Positions 1 to 10,258 of a stretch of 37,450 bases of DNA are shown one piece after another. Numbering within the stretch: position 1 is the first letter of the stretch; the number at the start of each line of letters is the position of its first letter. The translations under genes were made by a program, and so were the position numbers. The stretch lies in the NCBI GenBank assembly GCA_003562335.1, contig PWVE01000055.1, forward strand, positions 1 through 37,450, given 5' to 3'. Origin of the DNA: PVC group bacterium. GTDB taxonomy: Bacteria > Verrucomicrobiota > Kiritimatiellia > SLAD01. Below the pieces are notes generated by a model that saw only the letters and a program-made list of their open reading frames with translations, was not told the origin of the DNA and made no database searches.

Positions 1-84
1 AAACAAGCAGGCCTCATAAGCCAATACTCCAACTCGCGCCTTTACAGCCCACCCCTGAAACCTAAAAACCCGAAACCTGAAACC

Positions 85-115
85 TCAGCGGCGATTCTTC
101 GCCGCTGGCCGCTGA
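85..115. promoter_or_regulatory. Perfect inverted repeat upstream of vapBC (CAGCGGCGA-TTCT-TCGCCGCTG) with a second GCCGCTGA copy that could pair alternatively; possible terminator or autoregulatory operator
   Basis: 9-bp perfect stem at 86-94/99-107 with a 4-nt loop; TCAGCGGC (85-92) can also pair with GCCGCTGA (108-115). Confidence 0.4.
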
Positions 116-148
116 GAATATTGGTTTACGGCGATCCGTACATGCGGT

Positions 149-385
149 ATGTTTATCCATATGAAAACGACGCTCAATATCAGTGACGTGACGATGCTGG
201 AAGTCAAACGCGAGGCGGCACGCCGTCGACAAACCATGTCCGAATTGGTCGAGGCCGCACTTCGAGCCATAGTGGAGCCGGAGCAACGCAATGTCGATTT
301 GCCGCCGCTGCCTAAATTTAGCGGAGGGGGGCTTCGCGTCAATGTGGCCAACAGAGATGCCCTCTACACGGTTCTGGAGGGATAG
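149..385 (+). CDS. VapB-like ribbon-helix-helix antitoxin (start may be the ATG at 161)
   Basis: MKTTLNISDVTMLEVKREAARRRQTMSELVEAALR is a typical RHH N-terminus; 2 nt before a PIN-domain ORF. Confidence 0.8.
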   Translation: MFIHMKTTLNISDVTMLEVKREAARRRQTMSELVEAALRAIVEPEQRNVDLPPLPKFSGGGLRVNVANRDALYTVLEG

Positions 386-387
386 GT

Positions 388-867
388 ATGTTTGTTGTTG
401 ATACGAATGTCCTGATCTATGGCGTGGACGCGGATGCTCCCGATCACGCGCGGTGCTGCGAGCTGCTGGAGTCATTTCGTGAGATGACAACCCCCTGGTA
501 TGTTACATGGGGTATCGTCTACGAGTTTCTACGTGTCGTGACGCATCCCCGAGTTCTTACCTACCCACTCACCCCCGAACAGGTATGGATGTTTCTCGAT
601 GCGCTATTCGCCTCCCCGCGCCTTGGAATACTTACCGAGACTGACCGTCATCGACATGTGGCCGCCGAGGTGTTTGCCGAGGTTCCTGGGATAACAGGAA
701 ATCTGGTGTTTGATGCACACACGGCTATCTTGATGAGAGAGAACGGCATCCGCACCATCTATACGCGAGACACGGATTTCAACCGGTTTCCGTTTTTGGA
801 TACGATAGACCCAGTCACAGACAATCGCCGAACCAGCAAATCCATACGCGGTAAACCACGCCGCTGA
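388..867 (+). CDS. VapC-like PIN-domain ribonuclease toxin
   Basis: FVVDTNVLIY start, conserved acidic residues (NLVFDAHTAIL, YTRDTDFNRF); paired with RHH antitoxin. Confidence 0.85.
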   Translation: MFVVDTNVLIYGVDADAPDHARCCELLESFREMTTPWYVTWGIVYEFLRVVTHPRVLTYPLTPEQVWMFLDALFASPRLGILTETDRHRHVAAEVFAEVPGITGNLVFDAHTAILMRENGIRTIYTRDTDFNRFPFLDTIDPVTDNRRTSKSIRGKPRR

Positions 868-1293
868 TTTGCGCCGTTCGGCCATTCTAAAACGCAGGTC
901 CTTTATTGCTAAACGAGAGTGCCTGATGAGGAGGATGAGGGTCACATATAACAATTAAGGCTCTTCCGGCAAATCTGGGGGGCAAAAGGCCCGTGCATTT
1001 TAACATTTGATTATTTCCAGCCTCTTTCCTTATCTGCTTTGTTTCGTTTTCTTGCCTGCCCCGATCCTGTTATCCCGACCACGCCGCCTGTCGGCGGGTG
1101 TCGGGACCAGTCTCCCCCTTGCGGTCTCGCTGCGGCAGAGGCCCTCCCCGAAGATGTGGCCGCCCACTGCCTCCGCTCGTTGACGGCCGATATAAGGGGA
1201 CACAGAAATGGGATTTGTATACATGCTGCAAACAGTCGGTCCTGCCAAGAAAACCCGTCAGTTTAAGCGCGTGGCGGCGACAAACATGACGTT

Positions 1294-2037
1294 ATGAGTG
1301 AACCTGTTTATTTGATCTTTGGCGCGTATGGCGGTATTGGCTCGGCATTAACGCGTCTGCTGGCCGAAAAGAGGTGCCGCCTGATGTTGGCAGGCAGAGA
1401 TGCGTCAAAGCTTCGGGCTTTGGCGGACCAGCACGAAGCGGAATCTGTGCTGGCCACTGCCACGGATCATGGCAGCATTGAACAGGCCGTGCAGCGTACC
1501 AAAGAAATCTATGGTCGTGTGGATGGTGTGGCCAACCTTTTTGGATCCATGTTGTTGAGGCCTGCCCATCTGACTAAAGACGAGGAATGGAATGACGTAT
1601 TGAGCGTTAACCTAACCTCTTCGTTTGCTCTGACGCGTGCCGTTAGCCGGGCTTTTCCGAAAGAGGGTGGGTCGGTTGTCTTTATGTCCAGCGTCGCGGC
1701 GCGCGTCGGGCTACCCAGCCATGAAGCCATTGCCGCCGCCAAAGCCGGTTTGATTGGTTTGGCCCTGTCGGCCGCCGCGACCTACGCCCCCAAACGCATT
1801 CGCTTCAACGTGGTCGCTCCCGGCCTCACGCGTACCCCGCTGACCCGTTCCATCACGGAGAGCGAAGCGGCGTTGCAGGCGTCCACGCGCATGCATCCCT
1901 TAGGCCGTGTCGGGGAACCCGCCGAGGTCGCCGCCGCCATCGCTTGGTTTTTGGATCCCCAACAGTCGTGGGTAACCGGACAAGTCCTGGGTGTGGACGG
2001 CGGCCTAGGCCATGTACGGTCCCGTATCGGAACCTAG
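1294..2037 (+). CDS. SDR-family NAD(P)-dependent oxidoreductase
   Basis: GAYGGIGSAL Rossmann motif, catalytic S...AxxxK region, C-terminal VTGQVLGVDGG. Confidence 0.85.
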   Translation: MSEPVYLIFGAYGGIGSALTRLLAEKRCRLMLAGRDASKLRALADQHEAESVLATATDHGSIEQAVQRTKEIYGRVDGVANLFGSMLLRPAHLTKDEEWNDVLSVNLTSSFALTRAVSRAFPKEGGSVVFMSSVAARVGLPSHEAIAAAKAGLIGLALSAAATYAPKRIRFNVVAPGLTRTPLTRSITESEAALQASTRMHPLGRVGEPAEVAAAIAWFLDPQQSWVTGQVLGVDGGLGHVRSRIGT

Positions 2038-2054
2038 CGCAAGCTAACGCCACA

Positions 2055-3557
2055 GTGAAAGCGTGCACCCTTATCTTCCCGCATCAACTGTTTGCCCGGC
2101 ACCCGGCTGACGACCGCGATCGCCCCGTGGTGTTGAGCGAGGATTCCTTGTTCTTTGGTGATGCCCGCTATCCGGCGCGGTTTCACGTCCAGAAGTTGGT
2201 CTTCCATCGCGCGTCGATGAAGGCGTACGCCGCCCGGCTCACTCGCAGGGGCCGGGACGTGCGTTATATGGCGTACCGCAAGGGCGAAACCGCCTGCGAT
2301 TTGATCACCCGTCTGGCGGCTGACGGGGTCGAGGAAATTTTCTGGGCTGATCCGGTCGACGATATACTCGAGCGCCGCGTGCGCTGCGGTTGCGAGGGAA
2401 ACGGGATACGTTTACACACCTATCCTAGCCCCATGTTCTTGACACCGGTGGATTGGGGGCTCAACGCGTTGGGCACCCGGTCGCCCTATCGCATGCAAAC
2501 CTTCTATATCGCCCAGCGTAAACGAATGGACCTGCTGCTCGACCGGGCACAGCGGCCGGTAGGCGGGGCTTGGAGTTATGACGAGGACAATCGGCAGCGT
2601 TGGCCGCGCAACCGGTCCGCTCCCGCCGTACCGGGAGTACGCCCCAATGCCTATGTGCGGGAGGCCTTGGACTATGTGGCGGAACATTTTCCAGGCCACC
2701 CGGGCCGGGTGGCCACGTTTGCCTACCCGGTCACCCATCAAGCCGCACACCGTTGGTTGAAGACCTTTCTGGAAGAGCGTCTGGTTGGTTTCGGCACCTA
2801 TGAGGACGCCATGGTGCGGGAAGCGCCTGTTTTGCATCATTCGCTGCTTACCCCTTTATTGAATACGGGCCTGCTGACACCTGCCGAAGTCCTGCACGCC
2901 ACGCTCCAGCGGGCGAGCGCCGAGCCGACAGTGCCCTTGAATGACCTTGAGGGGTTCGTGCGACAGATTGTTGGCTGGCGCGAGTACATGATGTTGCTCT
3001 ATCGCAAAATCGGCGTCGCCCAACGGACGCGCAACTTCTGGAACCATGCCCGTGCGCTACCCCACGCCTTTTATACCGCTAGCACGGGGTTGGCACCGGT
3101 GGACCATGTGCTGCGAGGAACGCTGGACCGAGCGTATAACCATCACATCGAACGCCTGATGATACTCGGCAACTTCATGCTACTCTGCGAAATCCATCCC
3201 GACGAGGTGTACCGCTGGTTTATGGAAATGTACATTGATGCCTACGACTGGGTCATGGTGCCGAACGTCTATGGCATGAGCCAATTCGCCGACGGCGGTT
3301 GGTTGAGCACCAAACCTTATATCAGCGGCTCAAATTATGTGCGGAAGATGAGCAACTTCCCGGCGGGATCGTGGTGCGCCATTTGGGATGGCCTGTTTTG
3401 GCGCTTCATTCACACCCATCGCCGTTTCTTCGCCACTCAGCCACGTCTGGCCATGATGGTGAGACAACTGGAACGCATGCCCCACGAGACTCTCCAGCGA
3501 CATCTACAGACCGCAGAAGAACAACTTGCAAAAATGGGTGCTGCGCGGGGGTATTGA
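2055..3557 (+). CDS. Cryptochrome/photolyase-family protein (deoxyribodipyrimidine photolyase-related)
   Basis: ORF runs from 1944 but a GTG at 2055 gives MKACTLIFPHQLF after the SDR stop; NHHIERLMILGNFMLL, MYIDAYDWVMVPNVYGMSQFADGG, KPYISGSNYVRKMS are typical of this family. Confidence 0.85.
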   Translation: MKACTLIFPHQLFARHPADDRDRPVVLSEDSLFFGDARYPARFHVQKLVFHRASMKAYAARLTRRGRDVRYMAYRKGETACDLITRLAADGVEEIFWADPVDDILERRVRCGCEGNGIRLHTYPSPMFLTPVDWGLNALGTRSPYRMQTFYIAQRKRMDLLLDRAQRPVGGAWSYDEDNRQRWPRNRSAPAVPGVRPNAYVREALDYVAEHFPGHPGRVATFAYPVTHQAAHRWLKTFLEERLVGFGTYEDAMVREAPVLHHSLLTPLLNTGLLTPAEVLHATLQRASAEPTVPLNDLEGFVRQIVGWREYMMLLYRKIGVAQRTRNFWNHARALPHAFYTASTGLAPVDHVLRGTLDRAYNHHIERLMILGNFMLLCEIHPDEVYRWFMEMYIDAYDWVMVPNVYGMSQFADGGWLSTKPYISGSNYVRKMSNFPAGSWCAIWDGLFWRFIHTHRRFFATQPRLAMMVRQLERMPHETLQRHLQTAEEQLAKMGAARGY

Positions 3558-3626
3558 CACCGTCCGCGTCGCGGCTTATGGTGGCGGGGTGCAATGGGAA
3601 ATCTCGTTGCACAGTGTGGACTGCGC

Positions 3627-3703
3627 GGGCGATTAGCTCAGTTGGCTAGAGCACTACCTTGACATGGTAGGGGTCACAGGTTCAAGTCCTGTATCGCCCA
3701 CCA
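3627..3703 (+). tRNA. tRNA-Val(GAC), CCA encoded
   Basis: GGGCGAT/ATCGCCC acceptor stem, anticodon loop TTGACAT, GGTTCAAGTCC T-arm, encoded CCA. Confidence 0.95.
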
Positions 3704-3719
3704 CGCGCGGATTAACCCG

Positions 3720-3755
3720 AGCCGTCTGTCAGGCGGTATAATTATTTTTTTATTT
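3720..3755 (+). terminator. Possible Rho-independent terminator after tRNA-Val
   Basis: CCGTCT-GTC-AGGCGG hairpin followed by TATAATTATTTTTTTATTTT. Confidence 0.45.
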
Positions 3756-3781
3756 TGAGTGCATAACGACCGTCATATTTA

Positions 3782-5551
3782 ATGAAACTAGACGTCACAT
3801 CCGACTTATACAAAATGCGGCATAGCGCCGCCCACGTCATGGCCGCTGCGGTTTGTCGTCTCTTTTCCGACGTCCAACTGGACATCGGCCCCCCGACCGA
3901 GGAGGGATTTTATTACGACTTTGATGTGCCGCACCGGTTGACCCCGGAGGATTTTGAAGCCATTGAGCGCGAGATGGCGGCGTTTATCAAAGAGGACCAC
4001 CCGTTCGAGTGCCTTACCGTTTCCCGGCCGGAAGCAGCCGCAATGATCGAGGCCATGGGGCAGCGGTACAAACTGGAACGGCTGGCGGATATTCCCGAGG
4101 GGGAACCCATCACCTTTTATCGCTGCGGCGAATTCGTGGATTTATGTCGCGGCCCGCATGTTGAGCGTACCGGCGGCGTCAAGGCGTTCAAGCTGTTGTC
4201 GGTGGCGGGCTCCTACTATCGCGGGCGCGAGACGAACCCGATGCTGCAACGCCTCTATGGGACGGCGTTCCCGTCTGACAAGCAATTGCGGGTGCATTTA
4301 AAGCAGTTGGAGGAAGCCAAGCAACGCGATCATCGTAAGCTGGGCAAGGAACTCGATCTGTTCAGCCTGCAGGAGGATGTGGGGCCGGGCCTGATTCACT
4401 GGCATCCTAAGGGGGCCCGGATTCGGTCCGAGATCGAGTCCTACTGGCGGCAAGCACACTTGGACGGGGGGTACGACCTGCTCTATTCGCCGCACATCGG
4501 GCGCGCGGGATTATGGGAAACCTCGGGGCACTTGGATTTCTATAAGGAAGGCATGTACGCCCCCATGGAAATTGACGAGAACCCCTACTACGTCAAGCCC
4601 ATGAACTGCCCGTTCCACATCAAGATTTACCAGTCGCACAAGCGTTCCTACCGCGATTTGCCGTTACGCTGGGCCGAGCTGGGCACGGTTTACCGCTATG
4701 AGAAGGCGGGCGTACTGCATGGGTTGCTGCGGGTACGCGGATTTACGCAGGACGATGCGCATATTTTCTGTACCCCCGCCCAAGTGGAGGCTGAAATCGC
4801 GCGGGCGGTACGGTTTGCCATTGCTATGTGGCACACGTTTGGCTTCACCAATATCAGCGCCTACCTCTCCACCCGCCCCGACAAGGCCGTAGGCGATCCG
4901 CAGCGCTGGGAGCAGGCGACCGCATCGCTGGAAGCCGCCCTGCAAGCGGAAGGTATCCCTTACGAAACCGACCATGGAGGCGGGGCCTTCTATGGCCCCA
5001 AGATCGATCTCAAGGTCAAGGATGCGATCGGGCGCGAGTGGCAAATGAGCACCGTACAATTTGACTTTAATTTACCTGATCGCTTCCAACTGACCTACGT
5101 GGGTGAGGACGGTCGTGAACATGTGCCGTATATGATCCACCGGGCTCTGCTCGGCAGTCTGGAGCGGTTCTTCGGGATCATGGTGGAGCATTATGCCGGG
5201 GCCTTTCCGTTGTGGCTGGCGCCGGAACAGGTGCGCGTGCTGCCCCTGACCGAAAAACAACAGGAATACGCGCTTGCGGTTGGCGAACGATTAAGGCAAA
5301 CTGGACGACGATTTACGGTAGATGAGCGCGCCGACAAGATCGGCGCTAAAATCCGCCATGCGCAACTCGCTAAAATTCCATATATGTTAATTGTTGGCCC
5401 GAAAGAAGAACAAGCAGGCACCGTCGCGGTACGGGCGCGTCCCCACGGGGACGTGGGCGTCCGCGCGCTGGATGAGGTGCTGGACATCCTTGACCAGGAA
5501 AATGCGGAACGCCTGCTGGCCACGACCATGGAACCCACCCCGAAAGGATGA
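3782..5551 (+). CDS. thrS: Threonyl-tRNA synthetase lacking an N-terminal TGS domain
   Basis: [11 protein letters not shown] editing domain, [20 protein letters not shown], class II catalytic core, C-terminal anticodon-binding domain; N-terminus starts at the SAD/editing domain. Confidence 0.95.
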   Translation: MKLDVTSDLYKMRHSAAHVMAAAVCRLFSDVQLDIGPPTEEGFYYDFDVPHRLTPEDFEAIEREMAAFIKEDHPFECLTVSRPEAAAMIEAMGQRYKLERLADIPEGEPITFYRCGEFVDLCRGPHVERTGGVKAFKLLSVAGSYYRGRETNPMLQRLYGTAFPSDKQLRVHLKQLEEAKQRDHRKLGKELDLFSLQEDVGPGLIHWHPKGARIRSEIESYWRQAHLDGGYDLLYSPHIGRAGLWETSGHLDFYKEGMYAPMEIDENPYYVKPMNCPFHIKIYQSHKRSYRDLPLRWAELGTVYRYEKAGVLHGLLRVRGFTQDDAHIFCTPAQVEAEIARAVRFAIAMWHTFGFTNISAYLSTRPDKAVGDPQRWEQATASLEAALQAEGIPYETDHGGGAFYGPKIDLKVKDAIGREWQMSTVQFDFNLPDRFQLTYVGEDGREHVPYMIHRALLGSLERFFGIMVEHYAGAFPLWLAPEQVRVLPLTEKQQEYALAVGERLRQTGRRFTVDERADKIGAKIRHAQLAKIPYMLIVGPKEEQAGTVAVRARPHGDVGVRALDEVLDILDQENAERLLATTMEPTPKG

Positions 5552-5562
5552 CCTAGCTTATT

Positions 5563-6117
5563 ATGGCTATGCGTAGACCCCCTCCCCGTGCTCCCCAGAA
5601 CTTCACCCGTATCAATCACCGGATTCGTGTACCCGAGGTCCGCTGCATCGACGCGCAAGGCGAACAGATTGGTGTTATCGCGACCCGGGAAGCGTTGCAG
5701 AAGGCGGAACGACTAGGGATGGACTTGGTTGAAGTGTCGCCGACCGCCAAGCCGCCGGTCTGCCGGATCATGGATTACGGCAAATTCAAGTACGACCAGG
5801 AAAAGAAGCAAAAGCATCAAAAGAAAAATGCAGCCGCGACCAAGGTCAAGGAATTGAAGTTTCATGCCAATGTGGAAGAACATGACTATGCCACCAAGGT
5901 GCGCCACGCACGGGATTTCCTGGAAAGCGGGAACCGGGTAAAATGTTCGCTCTTCTTCCGGGGCCGCGAGGGGGCCCATCAGGAGTTAGGCTTTGAGGTC
6001 ATGAACCGGGTACTGGAAGATTTAAAGGATATCGGCAACGCCGAGCAACCGCCGCGGTTGATGGGGCGTAGCATTATAATGCTGCTAACGCCGAGCCAGG
6101 CAATCAAGGGCAAATAG
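5563..6117 (+). CDS. infC: Translation initiation factor IF-3
   Basis: [54 protein letters not shown]. Confidence 0.95.
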   Translation: MAMRRPPPRAPQNFTRINHRIRVPEVRCIDAQGEQIGVIATREALQKAERLGMDLVEVSPTAKPPVCRIMDYGKFKYDQEKKQKHQKKNAAATKVKELKFHANVEEHDYATKVRHARDFLESGNRVKCSLFFRGREGAHQELGFEVMNRVLEDLKDIGNAEQPPRLMGRSIIMLLTPSQAIKGK

Positions 6118-6119
6118 CC

Positions 6120-6710
6120 ATGAACAGATCGAACCTGCGTCTAGCTTGGATCATCAGCCGTCTGGTGGGGGTCATTGTTGGCGTGGGCTTGGCCAGCGGC
6201 TGCATGACCTATGCCGATCAACGAACGCGGACCGCCGTGCAGGAACGCGAAGATTTGCTGCTGGTTCAGGAGGAGATCCGCCGGGTAGCCGCCCAAGTCG
6301 AAGGGCTGGAAATCGAAATAGACCGCCTGCAGCGTGACTTGAACCGTGTGCGCGAGGAAGGGCGCCATGATCAACAAGCGCGCCAGGCTGATCAGGCCCA
6401 AAGGTTACGGGAAATAGAGGAGCGGGTGCAGGCCCTGGATCGCGCCCGCGAGACCGATCGCCGCGAAATCGTGGACCAATTGAGCGGGACCATCAATCAA
6501 CTGATGCAGCAAGCGCAAACCGCCCGGCAGGCCACCTCTGCGCGGCAAACACATAGTGGTTACGGGTATGAGCATGAGGTCCAGCCCGGGGAAACCCTCT
6601 CCCATATCGCGGCGGCCTATGGCGTCACCACGAGCACCATCATCAACGCCAACAATTTGCAAAATCCGGATCGACTACGCGTCGGACAAAAGTTATTTAT
6701 TCCGGAATAA
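6120..6710 (+). CDS. Lipoprotein with coiled coil and C-terminal LysM domain
   Basis: GVGLASGC lipobox; [47 protein letters not shown] is LysM. Confidence 0.85.
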   Translation: MNRSNLRLAWIISRLVGVIVGVGLASGCMTYADQRTRTAVQEREDLLLVQEEIRRVAAQVEGLEIEIDRLQRDLNRVREEGRHDQQARQADQAQRLREIEERVQALDRARETDRREIVDQLSGTINQLMQQAQTARQATSARQTHSGYGYEHEVQPGETLSHIAAAYGVTTSTIINANNLQNPDRLRVGQKLFIPE

Positions 6711-6725
6711 CCGGAGGGGGAAATA

Positions 6726-7805
6726 ATGACGGAATGGTATTTACGCAAGAGTGACGGGCAAATATACGGCCCGGTTGAACTGGCTGATCTCCAAGGGTGG
6801 GCGGCCGATGGCCGCGTGGAACCGGGCGACGACATTTCGGAAGATCGCGCCCGCTGGATTCCCCCGGAGCAGCTTCCTGACCTGGAACTGGAATACGTCC
6901 TACTGCTCGAGCAAGGCCAAACATATGGTCCACTGCATCTAGCCACACTGCAAACATTATGGGTCGAGGAGGAGGTTGACCCGGCCATGCGCGTACAGCA
7001 CGTTCGCAGCCAAACCTCCAAAACCTTGGCCGAATGGGTGTTGCCCTTGTTGCTTAAAAAATACCAACAGGCGGAAACGCAACAACGCGCTTTACAGGTG
7101 GAGTTAGACCGCTTGCAAGCGGCACCCACCACGCCGCCGACGCCTCCGGAAGAGACGGCGGCTGCAATCGATGCCGGACAACAGCAAGCTGAATGGGAAG
7201 CCCGTTTGACCGCCGAACAAGAAGCGTCGCGGGCAGCGGAGACGCGCTGTGCGCAACTGGAAGAGCAGCTGCAGACGCTCACCGAAAAGGAAGATTCCTG
7301 GGCACAAGAGCGCGAGGCGTTACAAGCACAGCTTGACGCAGCGGAAGCCGCCCGGGAGGCCTTGCAAGCACGCTTGGATGAGCAATCGGGCGCCGATCTC
7401 GAGGCGGCGGGCGATGAGGCGTTACGCCAGGCCCATCAACAATTGCTTGAAAATTATGACTTGGTCGCGGCCCAACTGGAAAAGAAGACACACGAGCTGG
7501 ACGCCTTAAAAGGCGATGCGCCCGGCGGCCAAGGCCATTTGACCAGTCAGCTGGGGGACCTACAACAGCGCCTCAAGGAAACCAACGAGGTACTGGAAAA
7601 AGAGCGTGAGGAACGCGAGCTTCTTGAGCGTAAACACCTGCAACTGTCAAAGTCGTACCGCGAACTGAATGCCCGCTACATTCAACTGCGGCAGGGCCAA
7701 TCCAGGCCCGCGCGCAAGCCGCAGCCGACCGCCAAGAAGGAAGAGGAAGACACTTCCCCCTCGGCGGACGCCCCGGATCACAAACCGAAACTGCGCTTGA
7801 CCTGA
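6726..7805 (+). CDS. GYF_2-domain protein (two GYF_2-like repeats) with long coiled coil
   Basis: WYLRKSDGQIYGPVELADLQGW and YVLLLEQGQTYGPLHLATLQTLW; long Gln/Glu/Ala-rich heptads. Confidence 0.7.
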   Translation: MTEWYLRKSDGQIYGPVELADLQGWAADGRVEPGDDISEDRARWIPPEQLPDLELEYVLLLEQGQTYGPLHLATLQTLWVEEEVDPAMRVQHVRSQTSKTLAEWVLPLLLKKYQQAETQQRALQVELDRLQAAPTTPPTPPEETAAAIDAGQQQAEWEARLTAEQEASRAAETRCAQLEEQLQTLTEKEDSWAQEREALQAQLDAAEAAREALQARLDEQSGADLEAAGDEALRQAHQQLLENYDLVAAQLEKKTHELDALKGDAPGGQGHLTSQLGDLQQRLKETNEVLEKEREERELLERKHLQLSKSYRELNARYIQLRQGQSRPARKPQPTAKKEEEDTSPSADAPDHKPKLRLT

Positions 7806-7831
7806 TCCCGGTCGACGTGTAGTCGAGAGGG

Positions 7832-10258
7832 ATGACCGAGGACCTCGCCCACACCATTCAGGACACGGCGTGGCAGATACAGGATCCTGTCCTGATTTTT
7901 GCCTTAGTCATGTTGCTGATGCTACTGGCCCCAATGGGCTTCGCGCGCTTGCGGGTGCCCGGTATCGTCGGACTCATTGTGGCCGGCATTGTTGCCGGGC
8001 CACCGGGCTTTGGCTGGTTCGCGCTGGACACGACGTTTGAGCTGCTCGGCAAGGTGGGACTGCTCTATCTGATGTTTCTGGCCGGGCTGGAAATCAATCT
8101 GCGCGAATTCACCCGGCAGCGGCGGCATAGCCTGATATTTGGTGCGCTGACCTTCTTTATCCCGCAGGTCGGCGGGGCCTTGGCGGCGCGCGCCTTGTTC
8201 GGCCTATCGTGGCCTGCGTCGATTCTGCTGGCCAGCATGTTCGCCTCGCACACACTGGTGACCTACCCCATCCTGGCCCAACTCAACATCACCCGGTCCC
8301 GGGCCGTAACCACAGCCATCGGGGGCACTATTTTGACGGATTTGGCCGCGCTGTTAGTGCTCGCCATTGTCGAGCAAACCACCGCCGAAAGCCTGACTGT
8401 GGTCTTTTGGATGCGGCAGATTCTGTTACTCTTTCTGCTGGTATGGGCCATCCTGTGGGGGTTGCCTAAAGTCGGGTACTGGTTTTTTCGCCGGGCGCAA
8501 CCCGACCCCATCGCTGAATACCTGTTTATCGTGGCGGCGGCCTTTCTCAGTGCCTATGCCGCCCATTTAGCCGGGGTGGAACCGATTATCGGCGCCTTTC
8601 TGGCCGGCTTGGCCCTAGGCCCGCTGGCACCGGAAAACGGGGTGCTGCGCAACCGGATACAGTTTATGGGCCATGCCTTGTTTATTCCGTTCTTTCTCCT
8701 GTCAATCGGGATGCGGGTCGATATCACCATCCTGCTCACCGACCCGCGCGCTTGGGGCATCGCGTTGTTCATGACCATCGCCGTTCATCTGGCCAAGTGG
8801 CTGGCCGCTCAAGGTAGCGGTCGCTGGCTGGGGTATACCCGGGCGGAACGGAATTTGGTGTTCGGTATCAGCGTTAATCAAGCGGCCGCCACCTTGGCGG
8901 CCGTGCTGGTGGGCGTACGCATTGACTTGTTCGATGTGTCGATATTGAACGGCAGCATTTTGATGATTTTGGTTTCGTGCATTGTCGGTGCTTGGGCGAC
9001 CCAACGGTATGGCCGACAGGTCGCATTGGAAACCGTTCCCGTCCGGTCTGTAACCGGTGCCGGTGACCGGATACTTTTGCCGTTGAGCAACACCGATACC
9101 GCGCCCGCCTTGATTGAACTGGCTTGTGCCATGCGCCCGGCAGATTCCGCCGCACCGCTGTACCCGCTCAATGTGGCCTTGGACGGACCGGACGCAGAAC
9201 AACATCTGGCGGTCGGCGAAGCCTTGCTGGAAGCCGCCGTGGTACATGCCGTCGCCGCCGATGTTCCCGTTGAAGCGTTAACCCGGGTGGATGTCAATCG
9301 GGCTGGTGGCATCATTCGCGCCATTCGTGAAAAACGGGTACATACGGTCATTCTGGGCTGGCAACGCAGTGAACGGGGGGGGAGCCTGTTTTTTCAGAAC
9401 CTGTTGGATCAAGTGCTGGAGTTGACGCCCACCCAGCTCTTCGCCACCCGCTTGCCGCAGCCCGTCAATACCACCGCCCGTTTGATGGTCCTGCTCCCCC
9501 CGCAAGTGGAACACCAAGCCGGATTCCATGCCACCATCCAGCAAACCCGACGACTAGCCACCAATTTAGGTGCTGAGCTGTGGCTGTTCGGCAACCCTGA
9601 AATGCAGGGCACGATGGCCACCTGGCCGGACGCGGGCGCGTTGCTGGCCCATTTCCACAGCTATACCCGGTGGCGCGAATGGCCCACCTGGCTGGCGGGG
9701 CAGGTCCGCGAATCCGATATGCTGGTGATGGCACAGGCGCGGCGTGGTAGCGCGGCGTGGCACCCGCGCATCGAACGCAGTCTGCAACAACTGGACGCCG
9801 CCTATCCCCACCACAATCTACTCATCGCCTATCCGGCCCAACAGGACGCCACGCCCGTCGCGTCGGTGCCGCCGACCGAAGACACGCCCATCCAGCACGT
9901 GCTCAAGTTAGCACCCGACCTGTCGGTTGACGCCATGATCGCCCCCTTGGCGGCCCGTATGGTACCCGACGCGGCCACGCACATTGCGCAGGCCCTACAG
10001 GAACTGGAACCACTCGAACTTCAGGAAGGCATTTTCCTCCTGCACACCCACACCCCGCACGTGACGGGTACGGTAAAGGGATTGGCCTTTTCCGAATCAT
10101 CTGCAGCGGACACCCCGGACCGGTTGGTTTTTGCCCTGTTGTCCGCCAAAGACCTCTCGCCCGAAACCCACCTCCAGGCACTGGCCGCCATCGCCCGCTT
10201 GGTGCGCTCACCAGAAGAACTGGCCCAAGTCCGGGCCACGGCAATGGACAATGATTAG
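7832..10258 (+). CDS. CPA2-type cation:proton antiporter with C-terminal UspA-like region
   Basis: Multiple TM helices, GLIVAGIVAGPPGFGW, FLAGLEINLREF, GAFLAGLALGPL; long soluble C-terminus. Confidence 0.85.
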   Translation: MTEDLAHTIQDTAWQIQDPVLIFALVMLLMLLAPMGFARLRVPGIVGLIVAGIVAGPPGFGWFALDTTFELLGKVGLLYLMFLAGLEINLREFTRQRRHSLIFGALTFFIPQVGGALAARALFGLSWPASILLASMFASHTLVTYPILAQLNITRSRAVTTAIGGTILTDLAALLVLAIVEQTTAESLTVVFWMRQILLLFLLVWAILWGLPKVGYWFFRRAQPDPIAEYLFIVAAAFLSAYAAHLAGVEPIIGAFLAGLALGPLAPENGVLRNRIQFMGHALFIPFFLLSIGMRVDITILLTDPRAWGIALFMTIAVHLAKWLAAQGSGRWLGYTRAERNLVFGISVNQAAATLAAVLVGVRIDLFDVSILNGSILMILVSCIVGAWATQRYGRQVALETVPVRSVTGAGDRILLPLSNTDTAPALIELACAMRPADSAAPLYPLNVALDGPDAEQHLAVGEALLEAAVVHAVAADVPVEALTRVDVNRAGGIIRAIREKRVHTVILGWQRSERGGSLFFQNLLDQVLELTPTQLFATRLPQPVNTTARLMVLLPPQVEHQAGFHATIQQTRRLATNLGAELWLFGNPEMQGTMATWPDAGALLAHFHSYTRWREWPTWLAGQVRESDMLVMAQARRGSAAWHPRIERSLQQLDAAYPHHNLLIAYPAQQDATPVASVPPTEDTPIQHVLKLAPDLSVDAMIAPLAARMVPDAATHIAQALQELEPLELQEGIFLLHTHTPHVTGTVKGLAFSESSAADTPDRLVFALLSAKDLSPETHLQALAAIARLVRSPEELAQVRATAMDND

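Noticed and set aside
3704-3781. T-box or other leader controlling thrS
   Set aside because: Only about 78 nt between tRNA-Val and thrS; no T-box motif, region explained by a tRNA terminator
6617-7282. 221-aa minus-strand Cys/Ser-rich ORF
   Set aside because: Antisense to the LysM and GYF_2 genes; Cys/Ser richness mirrors the Gln/Ala-rich coiled coil on the other strand
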